A stretch of DNA of 15,030 nucleotides from Clostridiales bacterium (GTDB taxonomy: Bacteria; Bacillota; Clostridia; Lachnospirales; Anaerotignaceae), in contig JAGZLR010000050.1 in assembly GCA_018364635.1 (NCBI GenBank), positions 1 through 15,030 on the forward strand, read 5' to 3'. Positions 1 to 6,777 of this stretch are shown here, in pieces (position 1 is the stretch's first letter; each line of letters begins with the position of its first letter). The notes below the pieces were generated by a model. The model had not been told where the DNA came from. It did not search any database and was given only the letters and a program-made list of their open reading frames with translations. The position numbers and the translations under genes were made by a program.

Positions 1-1
1 G

Positions 2-43
2 TGTGATGATGTAGCACCGCTGGCAAAGGGTACGGCTGGATGA
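2..43 (+). CDS. Possible 3' end of an upstream element gene
   Basis: Frame 2 is open from the window edge and reads CDDVAPLAKGTAG before a TGA at 41-43. The other two plus frames stop within the first 12 bases. The tail lies about 85 bases before tnpW in the same direction, as expected for the preceding element gene. Only 13 residues are visible, so no family can be named and the open frame could be chance. Confidence 0.25.
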   Translation, partial: CDDVAPLAKGTAG

Positions 44-70
44 GAACCATGCAGGGGTGAGATTCCCATG

Positions 71-86
71 AGCTTTAGCGAAAGCT
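71..86 (+). other. Short perfect hairpin upstream of tnpW
   Basis: AGCTTT and AAAGCT form a 6-bp stem around the loop AGCG, about 27 bases before the tnpW ribosome site. No T-run follows, so it is not a classical terminator. It could shape the mRNA between the preceding gene and tnpW. Confidence 0.35.
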
Positions 87-128
87 GTTCGGTTTGCTTC
101 AAAGAAAATAACAGGAGGTTGTTATCTT

Positions 129-281
129 ATGGAAAACACAAAGAATCCTGCCCCTGAAATGATACGGGAATACCAGATAGGAAACACCTGTTATGTGGTA
201 AAATCCCGCTCAAAAGAACAGGCACAGGAAGACGCAGTAACGAAAGTAAAAAGGCTTATCCGTAATGACTTGAAACAATAA
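129..281 (+). CDS. tnpW: TnpW-like small transposon-encoded protein
   Basis: A 50-residue protein preceded by AGGAGG (113-118) ten bases before the ATG. The central stretch YQIGNTCYVVKSRS, followed by a basic-acidic helix ending VKRLIRNDLKQ, matches the pattern I associate with TnpW: an 'IG-x-T-x-Y-x-V' strand pair then a helix with KxxRLI. TnpW proteins are small accessory ORFs found immediately before the large serine recombinase in Tn4451-like elements; their role is not established. The gene sits 94 bases upstream of the recombinase on the same strand, which supports the call. The assignment rests on motif memory and position. Confidence 0.7.
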   Translation: MENTKNPAPEMIREYQIGNTCYVVKSRSKEQAQEDAVTKVKRLIRNDLKQ

Positions 282-299
282 TTTTGCTATAAAACAGGG

Positions 300-328
300 C
301 AGACAGAAAACAGCAAATGCGGTACAAT
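300..328 (+). promoter_or_regulatory. Candidate promoter for the serine recombinase
   Basis: CAGACA (300-305, matching the last four bases of TTGACA) is 17 bases from TACAAT (323-328, five of six bases of TATAAT). Transcription would begin near 335, about 40 bases before the recombinase ATG. This would allow tnpX to be expressed separately from tnpW. The -35 half is weak. Confidence 0.4.
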
Positions 329-375
329 AAAGTTGCAAAAGCATTGTCTGTTTGACTGTCGGATAGGAGGTATTT

Positions 376-2052
376 ATGTTACAGCAGTCAAACAACACTA
401 TCACTTCCATTTATCCGATTGGAAATCAAACAGAGGAATTAACCGCATTATACTGTCGGCTTTCACAAGATGATAAACAGGAGGGTGATTCAAACAGTAT
501 TATTAACCAGAAAAAAATCCTGAAGCGTTATGCAATCGAACATGGGTATCAGCCTTATGTGTTTTTTGTAGATGATGGATTTTCTGGTACAAATTTCAAC
601 AGACCAGATTTTCAAAGAATGATTGCAGAGGTCGAAGCAGGAAGAATCAAACGCGTTATAGTCAAAGATATGTCAAGACTTGGGCGTGATTATTTGCAGG
701 TGGGAATGTACACAGAAATTATGTTCCCGAACATGGATGTCCATTTTATTGCTGTCAATGATGGCGTGGATAGCCATGTGGGGGAGAATGAGTTTACCCC
801 ATTTCGTAACATAATCAACGAATGGTACGCAAAGGATACCAGCAAAAAAATCCGTGCAGTCAAACGTTCTAAAGGAATGGCAGGCGAGCATATCGGTTCT
901 CACGCTCCTTATGGCTACATGAAGAATCCTGACAATAAAAAGGAATGGCTTATAGATGAAGAAGCCGCCGAAGTGGTTCGGGAAATCTTCCGTTTATGTG
1001 TCAATGGTTATGGACCGACACGAATTGCAAATATTCTAACGGAAAGAAAAATTCTTTGCCCTACTTATTATGCGTTAGAGCATGGGGAAAAGCCACGAAC
1101 CGTTCTTCCGCCTGACAAGTATCTGTGGAGCGCGACTGTGGTATCTCATATCTTAGAAAGAATGGACTATTTAGGACATACTGTGAATTTTAAGACCCAT
1201 GTTAAGTCTTATAAAAATCGCAAAAAAATTGATAACAGTCCTGAACAATGGAGGATTTTTGAGAATACCCATGAAGCAATCATTGACAAGGAAACCTTTG
1301 AGATTGTACAGAAAATCCGTTCCGGAAAACGCCGCCCTACCAAAATGGGGGATATGCCTATGTTCTCTGGTTTGCTCTACTGTGCAGATTGCGGAAGCAA
1401 AATGACATTTCATAGGCAAATGGCACAGAGCGCAGAGAAACATAATTTTGTATGCAGCAATTACCGGCACAATTCAAAATCATGTACTATGCACTATATT
1501 CGTAATGTAGTAGTCGAACAAATTGTGCTGGAAAACCTGAAAGAAGTTATCCGCTATGTATCAGATTATGAAGATGAATTTGTTCAGATGGTAATGGACA
1601 CGGATATGCGGCAAAGAAATAAAGAACTGTCGCAAAAGAAAAAACGGCTTACAGAAATCCATTCCCGTATTCAAGAGTTGGACAAAATTTTTCAACGGAT
1701 TTATGAAGACAATATTAGTGGAAAACTTTCAGATGAGCGCTTTATGAAACTTTCAAAAGGATATGAGGAAGAACAGCATACTTTGCAGGAAGAACAGACT
1801 TCCTTAGAGAAAGAATTACAGAAAGAAGAAAAACAATCTGTGGATGTAAAGCAATTTCTTTCAGTAGTTCGCAAGTACACTAACCTTACAGAACTAACAC
1901 CAGAAATTGTACATGAGTTTATCGACAAAATTATTGTCCATGCTCCTGATAAGAGCAGCGGTAAACGCTTACAGGAAATTGAAATTATCTATAACCATAT
2001 CGGAGTATTCGACCACTCAAAGGTCACTTTGTGGAAAGGAAAAGCGGTATAG
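376..2052 (+). CDS. tnpX: Large serine recombinase, TnpX type
   Basis: A 558-residue DNA recombinase that would excise and integrate the element by serine-mediated double-strand exchange. The resolvase catalytic domain covers about residues 20-170: ALYCRLSQDD places the nucleophile at Ser30, and VKDMSRLGRDY supplies the conserved arginines. The Recombinase domain follows (about 195-300), with APYGYMKN just before it. A zinc ribbon is visible as C336-x2-C339 and C360-x9-C370. A charged coiled-coil stretch (about 410-490) and a DUF4368-like C-terminal end follow. AGGAGG (365-370) is five bases before the ATG, fixing the start. Length and domain order are normal for the family, and no frameshift is seen, so the enzyme looks intact. 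The gene is convergent with lepA. Confidence 0.92.
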   Translation: MLQQSNNTITSIYPIGNQTEELTALYCRLSQDDKQEGDSNSIINQKKILKRYAIEHGYQPYVFFVDDGFSGTNFNRPDFQRMIAEVEAGRIKRVIVKDMSRLGRDYLQVGMYTEIMFPNMDVHFIAVNDGVDSHVGENEFTPFRNIINEWYAKDTSKKIRAVKRSKGMAGEHIGSHAPYGYMKNPDNKKEWLIDEEAAEVVREIFRLCVNGYGPTRIANILTERKILCPTYYALEHGEKPRTVLPPDKYLWSATVVSHILERMDYLGHTVNFKTHVKSYKNRKKIDNSPEQWRIFENTHEAIIDKETFEIVQKIRSGKRRPTKMGDMPMFSGLLYCADCGSKMTFHRQMAQSAEKHNFVCSNYRHNSKSCTMHYIRNVVVEQIVLENLKEVIRYVSDYEDEFVQMVMDTDMRQRNKELSQKKKRLTEIHSRIQELDKIFQRIYEDNISGKLSDERFMKLSKGYEEEQHTLQEEQTSLEKELQKEEKQSVDVKQFLSVVRKYTNLTELTPEIVHEFIDKIIVHAPDKSSGKRLQEIEIIYNHIGVFDHSKVTLWKGKAV

Positions 2053-2072
2053 TACGCAACATACTATACCGC
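2044..2072. repeat. Perfect 11-bp inverted repeat at the element/chromosome boundary
   Basis: GCGGTATAGTA (2044-2054) and TACTATACCGC (2062-2072) are exact reverse complements around the loop CGCAACA. The left arm overlaps the recombinase stop codon (2050-2052). Read on the minus strand the hairpin is followed by TTTTCCTTT, so it could act as a weak terminator for lepA transcripts. On the plus strand no T-run follows. Its position at the element end also fits a recombinase-binding half site. The sequence alone cannot choose between these roles. Confidence 0.7.
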
Positions 2073-2101
2073 GAAACCTAAATCTTAAAAACATCCTTAC
2101 C

Positions 2102-2124
2102 AAACCCTCACATTTACTGGGTTT
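2102..2124. other. Weak hairpin downstream of lepA and tnpX
   Basis: AAACCC (2102-2107) and GGGTTT (2119-2124) pair across an 11-base loop. On the plus strand a short T-run (TTTT) follows, on the minus strand TTTTT comes about ten bases later. It could be a remnant or weak terminator in the convergent gap; evidence is thin. Confidence 0.3.
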
Positions 2125-2141
2125 TCAGCCCTTGTCATCAT

Positions 2142-3950
2142 TTATTCTTCTTCCAGCTTTAAAACACTCATAAATGCCTGCTGTGGCACCTCTACAGAGC
2201 CAACCATGCGCATTCGTTTCTTACCTTCCTTCTGTTTTTCTAACAATTTTCTTTTTCTTGAGATATCTCCACCATAGCATTTGGCAAGTACATCTTTTCT
2301 CATCGCACTGACAGTCTCACGGGCGACAATTTTGCTTCCAATAGCCGCCTGGATTGGAATTTCAAACAGTTGTCTTGGAATCTCTTTTTTGAGTTTCTCA
2401 CAAATCTTTCTGCCTCGTTCCACCGCAGAGTCCTTAAATACAATAAATGAAAGAGCATCTACAACTTCTTTATTGACTAAAATATCCAGTTTTACAAGCT
2501 CAGAAGCTTTATACCCAATCAAAGAATAGTCAAAGGAAGCATATCCTCTGCTACGTGACTTCAATACATCAAAAAAGTCATAGATGATTTCATTTAACGG
2601 AATTTCATATATCAACATCGCTCTGGTATCATCCAGATACTCCATGCTCTTATATTCTCCTCGCCTTTGCTGACAAAGCTCCATGATCGTTCCAATGTAA
2701 TCTTTAGGCAAAATAATTTCTGCCTTTACAATCGGCTCCTCCATATGTTCTATCCTTGACGGATCAGGCATATTGCTTGGATTGGAAATCTCAAACTGCG
2801 CGCCGTCTGTCAAGAAGATTTTATAAATAACACTAGGTGCCGTTGTTACCAGATCTAAATTATACTCTCGCTCCAGCCGTTCTTGTATAATATCTAGATG
2901 CAGCAATCCTAAAAAACCGCAACGAAAACCAAAACCTAACGCGATTGATGTCTCAGGTTCAAAAAATAGGGATGCATCATTTAGCTGTAACTTTTCCAGC
3001 GCATCTTTTAAGTCTTGATATTTCGCACCATCAGCTGGGAAAATTCCACAATAAACCATAGGATTTACATGTTTATATCCAGGGAGAGCTTCCTTGGTTG
3101 GACGACCTACCTCTGTAATGGTATCACCAACTCGTGTATCAGAAACCGTCTTAATACTTGCTGTCAAGTAGCCAACTTCTCCTGCCTTCAATTCGTCACA
3201 TGCCAAATATCTCCCTGCGCCAAATACACCGACTTCCACTACATCAAATTCTTTTTCTGTCGCCATCAGACGAATTTTCATGCCCCTTTTTACTTTGCCA
3301 TCAAACACACGCATGATGACAATAACCCCTTTATATGGGTCATACACTGAATCAAATATCAATGCTTTCAGAGGACTATCCTCATCTCCCTGCGGTGCAG
3401 GGATATCCGTCACAATCCTCTCCAGCACCTCTTCAATATTGATCCCATTTTTTGCCGATATGAGAGGTGCATCTTCAGCAGGAATTCCAATAATATCTTC
3501 GATTTCTTTTTTTGCCAATTCAGGGTTAGCACTAGGAAGATCTATTTTATTGATTACAGGGAGAATCTCGAGATCATTATCAATCGCAAGATAACAGTTG
3601 GCAAGGGTTTGCGCCTCCACTCCCTGTGCAGCATCAACAATCAAAATAGCACCTTCGCAAGCAGCTAAACTTCTGGAAACCTCATAATTAAAATCCACAT
3701 GTCCAGGGGTATCAATCAAATTAAATGTATACTCTTCTCCATCCTTTGCTCTATAAATTAGACGGACTGCCTGTGCTTTTATTGTAATTCCTCTTTCTCG
3801 TTCCAAATCCATATTGTCGAGCACTTGTTCTTGCATCTCGCGCTCTGTCAATAATCCAGTTTTTTGAATCAAACGATCTGCTAGTGTCGATTTTCCATGG
3901 TCAATATGTGCTACAATACAAAAATTTCTAATTTTCTCTTGTCTATTCAA
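2142..3950 (-). CDS. lepA: Elongation factor 4 (LepA), ribosome-associated GTPase
   Basis: LepA/EF4 is a cytoplasmic translational GTPase that binds the ribosome and influences initiation and back-translocation. The protein is 602 residues, the usual length. The GTPase motifs are complete: AHIDHGKST (14-22, P-loop), DTPGH (80-84) and NKID (134-137). EF-G-like domains follow, and the LepA-specific C-terminal domain is recognised by GGDISRKRKLLEKQK and GSVEVPQQAF near the end. The start MNRQEKIRNFC is canonical, and an in-frame TGA lies directly upstream of the ATG. AAGGAGG (3962-3968 region) is about 14 bases from the ATG, longer than ideal. The gene follows spoIIP by 109 bases and has its own promoter. 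hemW, the usual next gene, is displaced by the mobile element. Confidence 0.98.
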   Translation of the reverse strand: MNRQEKIRNFCIVAHIDHGKSTLADRLIQKTGLLTEREMQEQVLDNMDLERERGITIKAQAVRLIYRAKDGEEYTFNLIDTPGHVDFNYEVSRSLAACEGAILIVDAAQGVEAQTLANCYLAIDNDLEILPVINKIDLPSANPELAKKEIEDIIGIPAEDAPLISAKNGINIEEVLERIVTDIPAPQGDEDSPLKALIFDSVYDPYKGVIVIMRVFDGKVKRGMKIRLMATEKEFDVVEVGVFGAGRYLACDELKAGEVGYLTASIKTVSDTRVGDTITEVGRPTKEALPGYKHVNPMVYCGIFPADGAKYQDLKDALEKLQLNDASLFFEPETSIALGFGFRCGFLGLLHLDIIQERLEREYNLDLVTTAPSVIYKIFLTDGAQFEISNPSNMPDPSRIEHMEEPIVKAEIILPKDYIGTIMELCQQRRGEYKSMEYLDDTRAMLIYEIPLNEIIYDFFDVLKSRSRGYASFDYSLIGYKASELVKLDILVNKEVVDALSFIVFKDSAVERGRKICEKLKKEIPRQLFEIPIQAAIGSKIVARETVSAMRKDVLAKCYGGDISRKRKLLEKQKEGKKRMRMVGSVEVPQQAFMSVLKLEEE

Positions 3951-4010
3951 AGACGTTCGTCCTCCTTATGCTACTTTCAGCCAAACGGCGTTTTTATCCA
4001 TGATGTATGC

Positions 4011-4019
4011 ATTATATCA
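4011..4019 (-). promoter_or_regulatory. Extended -10 promoter of lepA
   Basis: On the minus strand TGATATAAT reads as a perfect TGn-TATAAT extended -10 (TATAAT at 4011-4016). No good -35 is seen; the upstream region is a T-rich tract. Transcription would begin near 4004, giving a leader of about 55 bases. This would uncouple constitutive lepA from sporulation-timed spoIIP upstream. Confidence 0.65.
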
Positions 4020-4059
4020 TACTCACAAAAAAAAGAAAATAAAAGAACTTCATAATTGA

Positions 4060-4914
4060 TTACTTTCCCAATCGATTTAAAGCATCCATAAGAATCTCTC
4101 CCATCTTTTCCAGTGATTGTTCTGCTTCTAGTGAAGTGTTATTTTCATCCCCAACCTCCACTAATAAAGAAAGTGGTCGAAAATATGTACTATAACGGTA
4201 GGGTTTTATATATACCTTTTTCATTAACCCTGGATATCGTGTTTGAGCAGACGCATAACATTTTCGGCTAAATGCTATATTTTGCTGTACATACGGATTC
4301 TGAGGTGAATTTTCACCAGTACAAACCCCATTAACCAGCATTAGCTTTGCCTCTCGCTCTACATCCTGTCCATTATTATCTGTAACAACAGTAGGATTTG
4401 ACGCATCTCGGTGAATATCAATAACTACCTGTATAGATGGGTACTTTTCCAAAATACGACTAATTTCTTTCCCCATCGTTTCATAGCTGGTTTCCCGCTG
4501 AGTATCAAATACAGCTGCACTACGCACAATGTCAAGTCCATAACTGTTTGCTAAAAACTGACTAAATTTTTCACCTACATCTAAAACAGATTTACCATCA
4601 CAATATAATTCTGAACCATGGGTAGAAAAAATTAATATCTCAGGATCTGTACCAGAAAAATCGGTTTCAGGAAGTTCTATCTTTCCATCTATAACTCCTT
4701 TTGGTATTTCTGTACCATCTTCCACCCAATAATCTGACGCTTTCTCTTTCTCTTTTTCTTTCTCCCTATCCCAAGTAATTGGTACACCTTCTTGAAAAAA
4801 CCACATCTTCCATCCATCTTGAATTCCATCCATAAAAAATAGAAGGAATAGGAATAAAAACCATGTTGCCACTTTCCAGTAGCGACAAAAAAGTTGTGCC
4901 ATTCTTTTTTTCAT
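4060..4914 (-). CDS. spoIIP: Stage II sporulation protein P, cell-wall hydrolase (short form)
   Basis: SpoIIP is the peptidoglycan amidase/endopeptidase that works with SpoIID and SpoIIM during forespore engulfment. A single N-terminal membrane segment (about residues 15-28) anchors the protein, with the catalytic part outside. Zinc-type amidase residues are visible: STHGSE (His99, Glu102), DIHRD (His168) and LLVEVG (Glu253), spaced much like His189, His278 and Glu359 of B. subtilis SpoIIP. At 284 residues it is clearly shorter than the roughly 400-residue B. subtilis protein, mainly in the region between membrane and enzyme domain. That linker contains a charged REKEKEKEKASD stretch. GGGGAG six bases before the ATG supports the start. 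Position just upstream of lepA is the standard Clostridia/Bacillus order. Confidence 0.93.
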   Translation of the reverse strand: MKKRMAQLFCRYWKVATWFLFLFLLFFMDGIQDGWKMWFFQEGVPITWDREKEKEKEKASDYWVEDGTEIPKGVIDGKIELPETDFSGTDPEILIFSTHGSELYCDGKSVLDVGEKFSQFLANSYGLDIVRSAAVFDTQRETSYETMGKEISRILEKYPSIQVVIDIHRDASNPTVVTDNNGQDVEREAKLMLVNGVCTGENSPQNPYVQQNIAFSRKCYASAQTRYPGLMKKVYIKPYRYSTYFRPLSLLVEVGDENNTSLEAEQSLEKMGEILMDALNRLGK

Positions 4915-5068
4915 CTATCTCTCCCCTTTCCATTCTATTTTATTTTCATTAGGATTATTTAATCTAACCTTTATATAATCTTCAATTTTTATTCACAGTT
5001 TATACATATTTAAGGTTTATACTGGAAACATAAATCAAGAAAAAAGATATATTCTTTTGGAGTGACCA

Positions 5069-5263
5069 ATGTCAGAAACTGAAACCTATGAAATTATTGA
5101 TATAGATTCTGATCATGTTATTGATATGACAGATTCAGAGAAGACATTCTCGAAGCCTTCTGTAGGAAATCACTCTCCCCTCCCTAAGAAAAAATATAAT
5201 TCCTACAGGAGTGTCTTCTTGAAATTGATGAAGTTCATAAAACTCAACTTTGGTGTGATATAA
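5069..5263 (+). CDS. Possible small protein, unknown function
   Basis: A 64-residue frame with GGAG (5059-5062) six bases before the ATG. The first 25 residues are very acidic (EIIDIDSDHVIDMTDSE), the rest basic, ending in an amphipathic YRSVFLKLMKFIKLNFGVI. It diverges from spoIIP, with 154 bases between, and a very strong terminator follows about 100 bases after its stop. That terminator has no other obvious upstream plus-strand gene to serve, which favours a real transcript. I recognise no family. A TATACT at 5018-5023 may be a -10, but TTCACA at 4992-4997 is 20 bases away, too far for a good promoter. Confidence 0.45.
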   Translation: MSETETYEIIDIDSDHVIDMTDSEKTFSKPSVGNHSPLPKKKYNSYRSVFLKLMKFIKLNFGVI

Positions 5264-5367
5264 ATTTCAAAAAGATTTTTTTGACCCCTTCATTTTTTCT
5301 TTTTGGATTTATATATAAATAACCTAATACCTGAATCGCTGTCCCCTGGACCCCAACAGAGTACAGC

Positions 5368-5410
5368 AAAAATAAAACTCTTTCTTTCCGCAGAAAGAGT
5401 TTTATTTTTT
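5368..5410. terminator. Strong intrinsic terminator with 18-bp perfect stem
   Basis: The stem arms 5368-5385 and 5392-5409 are exact reverse complements around the loop TTCCGC, with core ACTCTTTCT/AGAAAGAGT. A-run before and T-run after make it work in both directions. On the plus strand it would end transcription arriving from the small gene at 5069-5263. It ends only ten bases before the -10 of the following operon. Confidence 0.85.
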
Positions 5411-5416
5411 CACTTA

Positions 5417-5425
5417 TGGTATAAT
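5417..5425 (+). promoter_or_regulatory. Extended -10 promoter of the nucleoside salvage operon
   Basis: TGGTATAAT is a perfect TGn-TATAAT extended -10 (TATAAT at 5420-5425). The -35 position (about 5397-5402) falls inside the right arm of the preceding terminator and is not a match to TTGACA. Transcription would begin near 5432, immediately ahead of the AGGAGG, so the 5' leader is very short. Confidence 0.65.
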
Positions 5426-5448
5426 AAAGATAAAGGAGGGTTGTTGTA

Positions 5449-6777
5449 ATGGATTTTTTAGACTGCATCATTAAAAAAAGAGATGGGAAAATATTGACAA
5501 CTGAAGAAATAGAATACTTTGTACAGGGTGTAACCAAAGGTACAATCCCTGACTATCAAATTTCTGCGATGTTAATGGCAATATACTTTCAAGGACTTTC
5601 CTCTGAGGAAACAGGAGCACTCACCATAGCTATGGCCAACTCTGGAAAATGTTTTCAAATGACAGAAATAAACGGCATAAAAGTGGATAAGCATAGTACC
5701 GGCGGTGTCGCAGATACAAGTACTTTAGTTTTAGCACCTCTTGTAGCTTCTTTGGGAGTTCCAGTGATTAAAATGAGTGGCAGAGGGTTAGGCTTCTCAG
5801 GTGGCACCATAGATAAACTGGAAGCCATTCCAGGATTTCAAACTTCTCTGACAGAAGAAGCTGCTATAAAACTAGCCAAACAAAATGGCCTTGTAATCAT
5901 GGGACAAACAAAAGGACTGACTCCAGCAGATAAAATCCTTTACGCTTTAAGAGATGTGACGGGTACTGTAGAAAGCCTTCCGCTTATTGCTTCAAGCATT
6001 ATGTCTAAAAAAATTGCCGCCGGCGCCGATGCTATTGTTCTTGATGTCAAATGCGGCAGTGGCGCCTTTATGAAAGATCTAATCTCTGCACAGAAGTTAG
6101 GCAGAGAAATGGTATCGATTGGCAAACAAACAGGTAAAAAAGTTTCAGCAGTCATTACTTCTATGGCTCAACCTCTCGGTAATTATATCGGAAACGCCTT
6201 AGAAGTACGAGAAGCTATCGAAGTCTTACGTGGAAACGTAAAAGGTGATCTACTTTCAGTCTCTCTAGAACTTGGAAGTCATATGCTATTACTTGCAAAC
6301 CGTGTAAAATCTTTAGAAGAAGGCAAATCACTTCTGTTGGGTCAAATTCAAAACGGAGAAGGACTACGTAAATTCTGTAGTTTTATACAATTACAAGGCG
6401 GTAATCCAAAAGTTACAGAAGATCTTTCGCTTCTGCCACATTCGAAATGTACATTTATACTAAAAAGTAAAGCAAACGGATTTCTTTCTTCCATGGATAC
6501 CTCAGCTATCGGTAGAGCCTCTATTGAGACAGGTGCCGGAAGGCTTGTCAAAGATGATATTATAGACCCTGGTGCTGGTATTATTATGCGGGTCCGCCTT
6601 GGAGATCAAATTTCTATTGGTGATCCATTAGCAGAAATCTTTGCTTCCACCATGGAACAATGCGAATCTGCTGCCAAAATTCTCTTAAAAGCTCTCACAA
6701 TTTCACAAACAAAACCATCCCCTATTTCTTTAATTCTGGATACTATCGATAGTTCAAAGGAGGAGGTATTTCTATGA
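5449..6777 (+). CDS. pdp: Pyrimidine-nucleoside phosphorylase
   Basis: This enzyme splits thymidine, deoxyuridine or uridine with phosphate into base and (deoxy)ribose-1-phosphate. It is 442 residues, normal for the thymidine/pyrimidine phosphorylase family. The N-terminal helical domain covers about 1-70. The phosphate-binding loop DKHSTGGVAD is at 80-89; the family norm is KHSTGGVGD, so one glycine is alanine here. KMSGRGLGFSGGTIDKLEA is the signature, with F-S where H-T is common. The strong AGGAGG (5434-5439) nine bases before the ATG fixes the start. The stop overlaps the next start by four bases (ATGA), so deoB is translationally coupled. The two steps together feed ribose or deoxyribose-5-P into central metabolism. 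Whether it is strictly DeoA (thymidine) or Pdp (broad) cannot be settled by eye. Confidence 0.95.
   Translation: MDFLDCIIKKRDGKILTTEEIEYFVQGVTKGTIPDYQISAMLMAIYFQGLSSEETGALTIAMANSGKCFQMTEINGIKVDKHSTGGVADTSTLVLAPLVASLGVPVIKMSGRGLGFSGGTIDKLEAIPGFQTSLTEEAAIKLAKQNGLVIMGQTKGLTPADKILYALRDVTGTVESLPLIASSIMSKKIAAGADAIVLDVKCGSGAFMKDLISAQKLGREMVSIGKQTGKKVSAVITSMAQPLGNYIGNALEVREAIEVLRGNVKGDLLSVSLELGSHMLLLANRVKSLEEGKSLLLGQIQNGEGLRKFCSFIQLQGGNPKVTEDLSLLPHSKCTFILKSKANGFLSSMDTSAIGRASIETGAGRLVKDDIIDPGAGIIMRVRLGDQISIGDPLAEIFASTMEQCESAAKILLKALTISQTKPSPISLILDTIDSSKEEVFL

Larger units (their letters stand above)
1..2072 (+). mobile_element. Right-hand end of an integrated TnpX-type (large serine recombinase) mobile element
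   Basis: The segment holds a TnpW-like small gene and a TnpX-class large serine recombinase, a pairing known from Tn4451-like mobilizable elements and related integrative elements of Clostridia. Both read toward the chromosomal gene lepA, so the recombinase is the last gene before the chromosome. The left part of the element is outside the window, and the attachment core cannot be fixed from one end. The boundary must fall between the recombinase stop (2052) and the lepA stop (2142); I end the call at the perfect inverted repeat 2044-2072. TnpX enzymes characteristically recombine at a GA dinucleotide; a GA occurs right after the repeat at 2073-2074, but assigning it as the crossover is inference. 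In many Clostridia lepA is followed by hemW, so insertion just past lepA is likely. Confidence 0.75.

Noticed and set aside
1907..2173. 88-residue plus-strand frame across the tnpX end
   Set aside because: It overlaps tnpX out of frame and runs into the lepA 3' end; no ribosome site.
3966..4001. An 11-codon frame (MDKNAVWLKVA) in the lepA leader ending just before the lepA AGGAGG
   Set aside because: Its ATG is only about three bases from the expected transcript start and has no ribosome site; likely chance.
5307..5320. 14-bp palindrome ATTTATATATAAAT
   Set aside because: Pure AT sequence in an AT-rich gap; expected by chance and not placed at a promoter.
5244..5537. 97-residue minus-strand frame
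   Set aside because: It runs through the strong terminator and into the pdp 5' end; composition is low-complexity and no start signal is seen.
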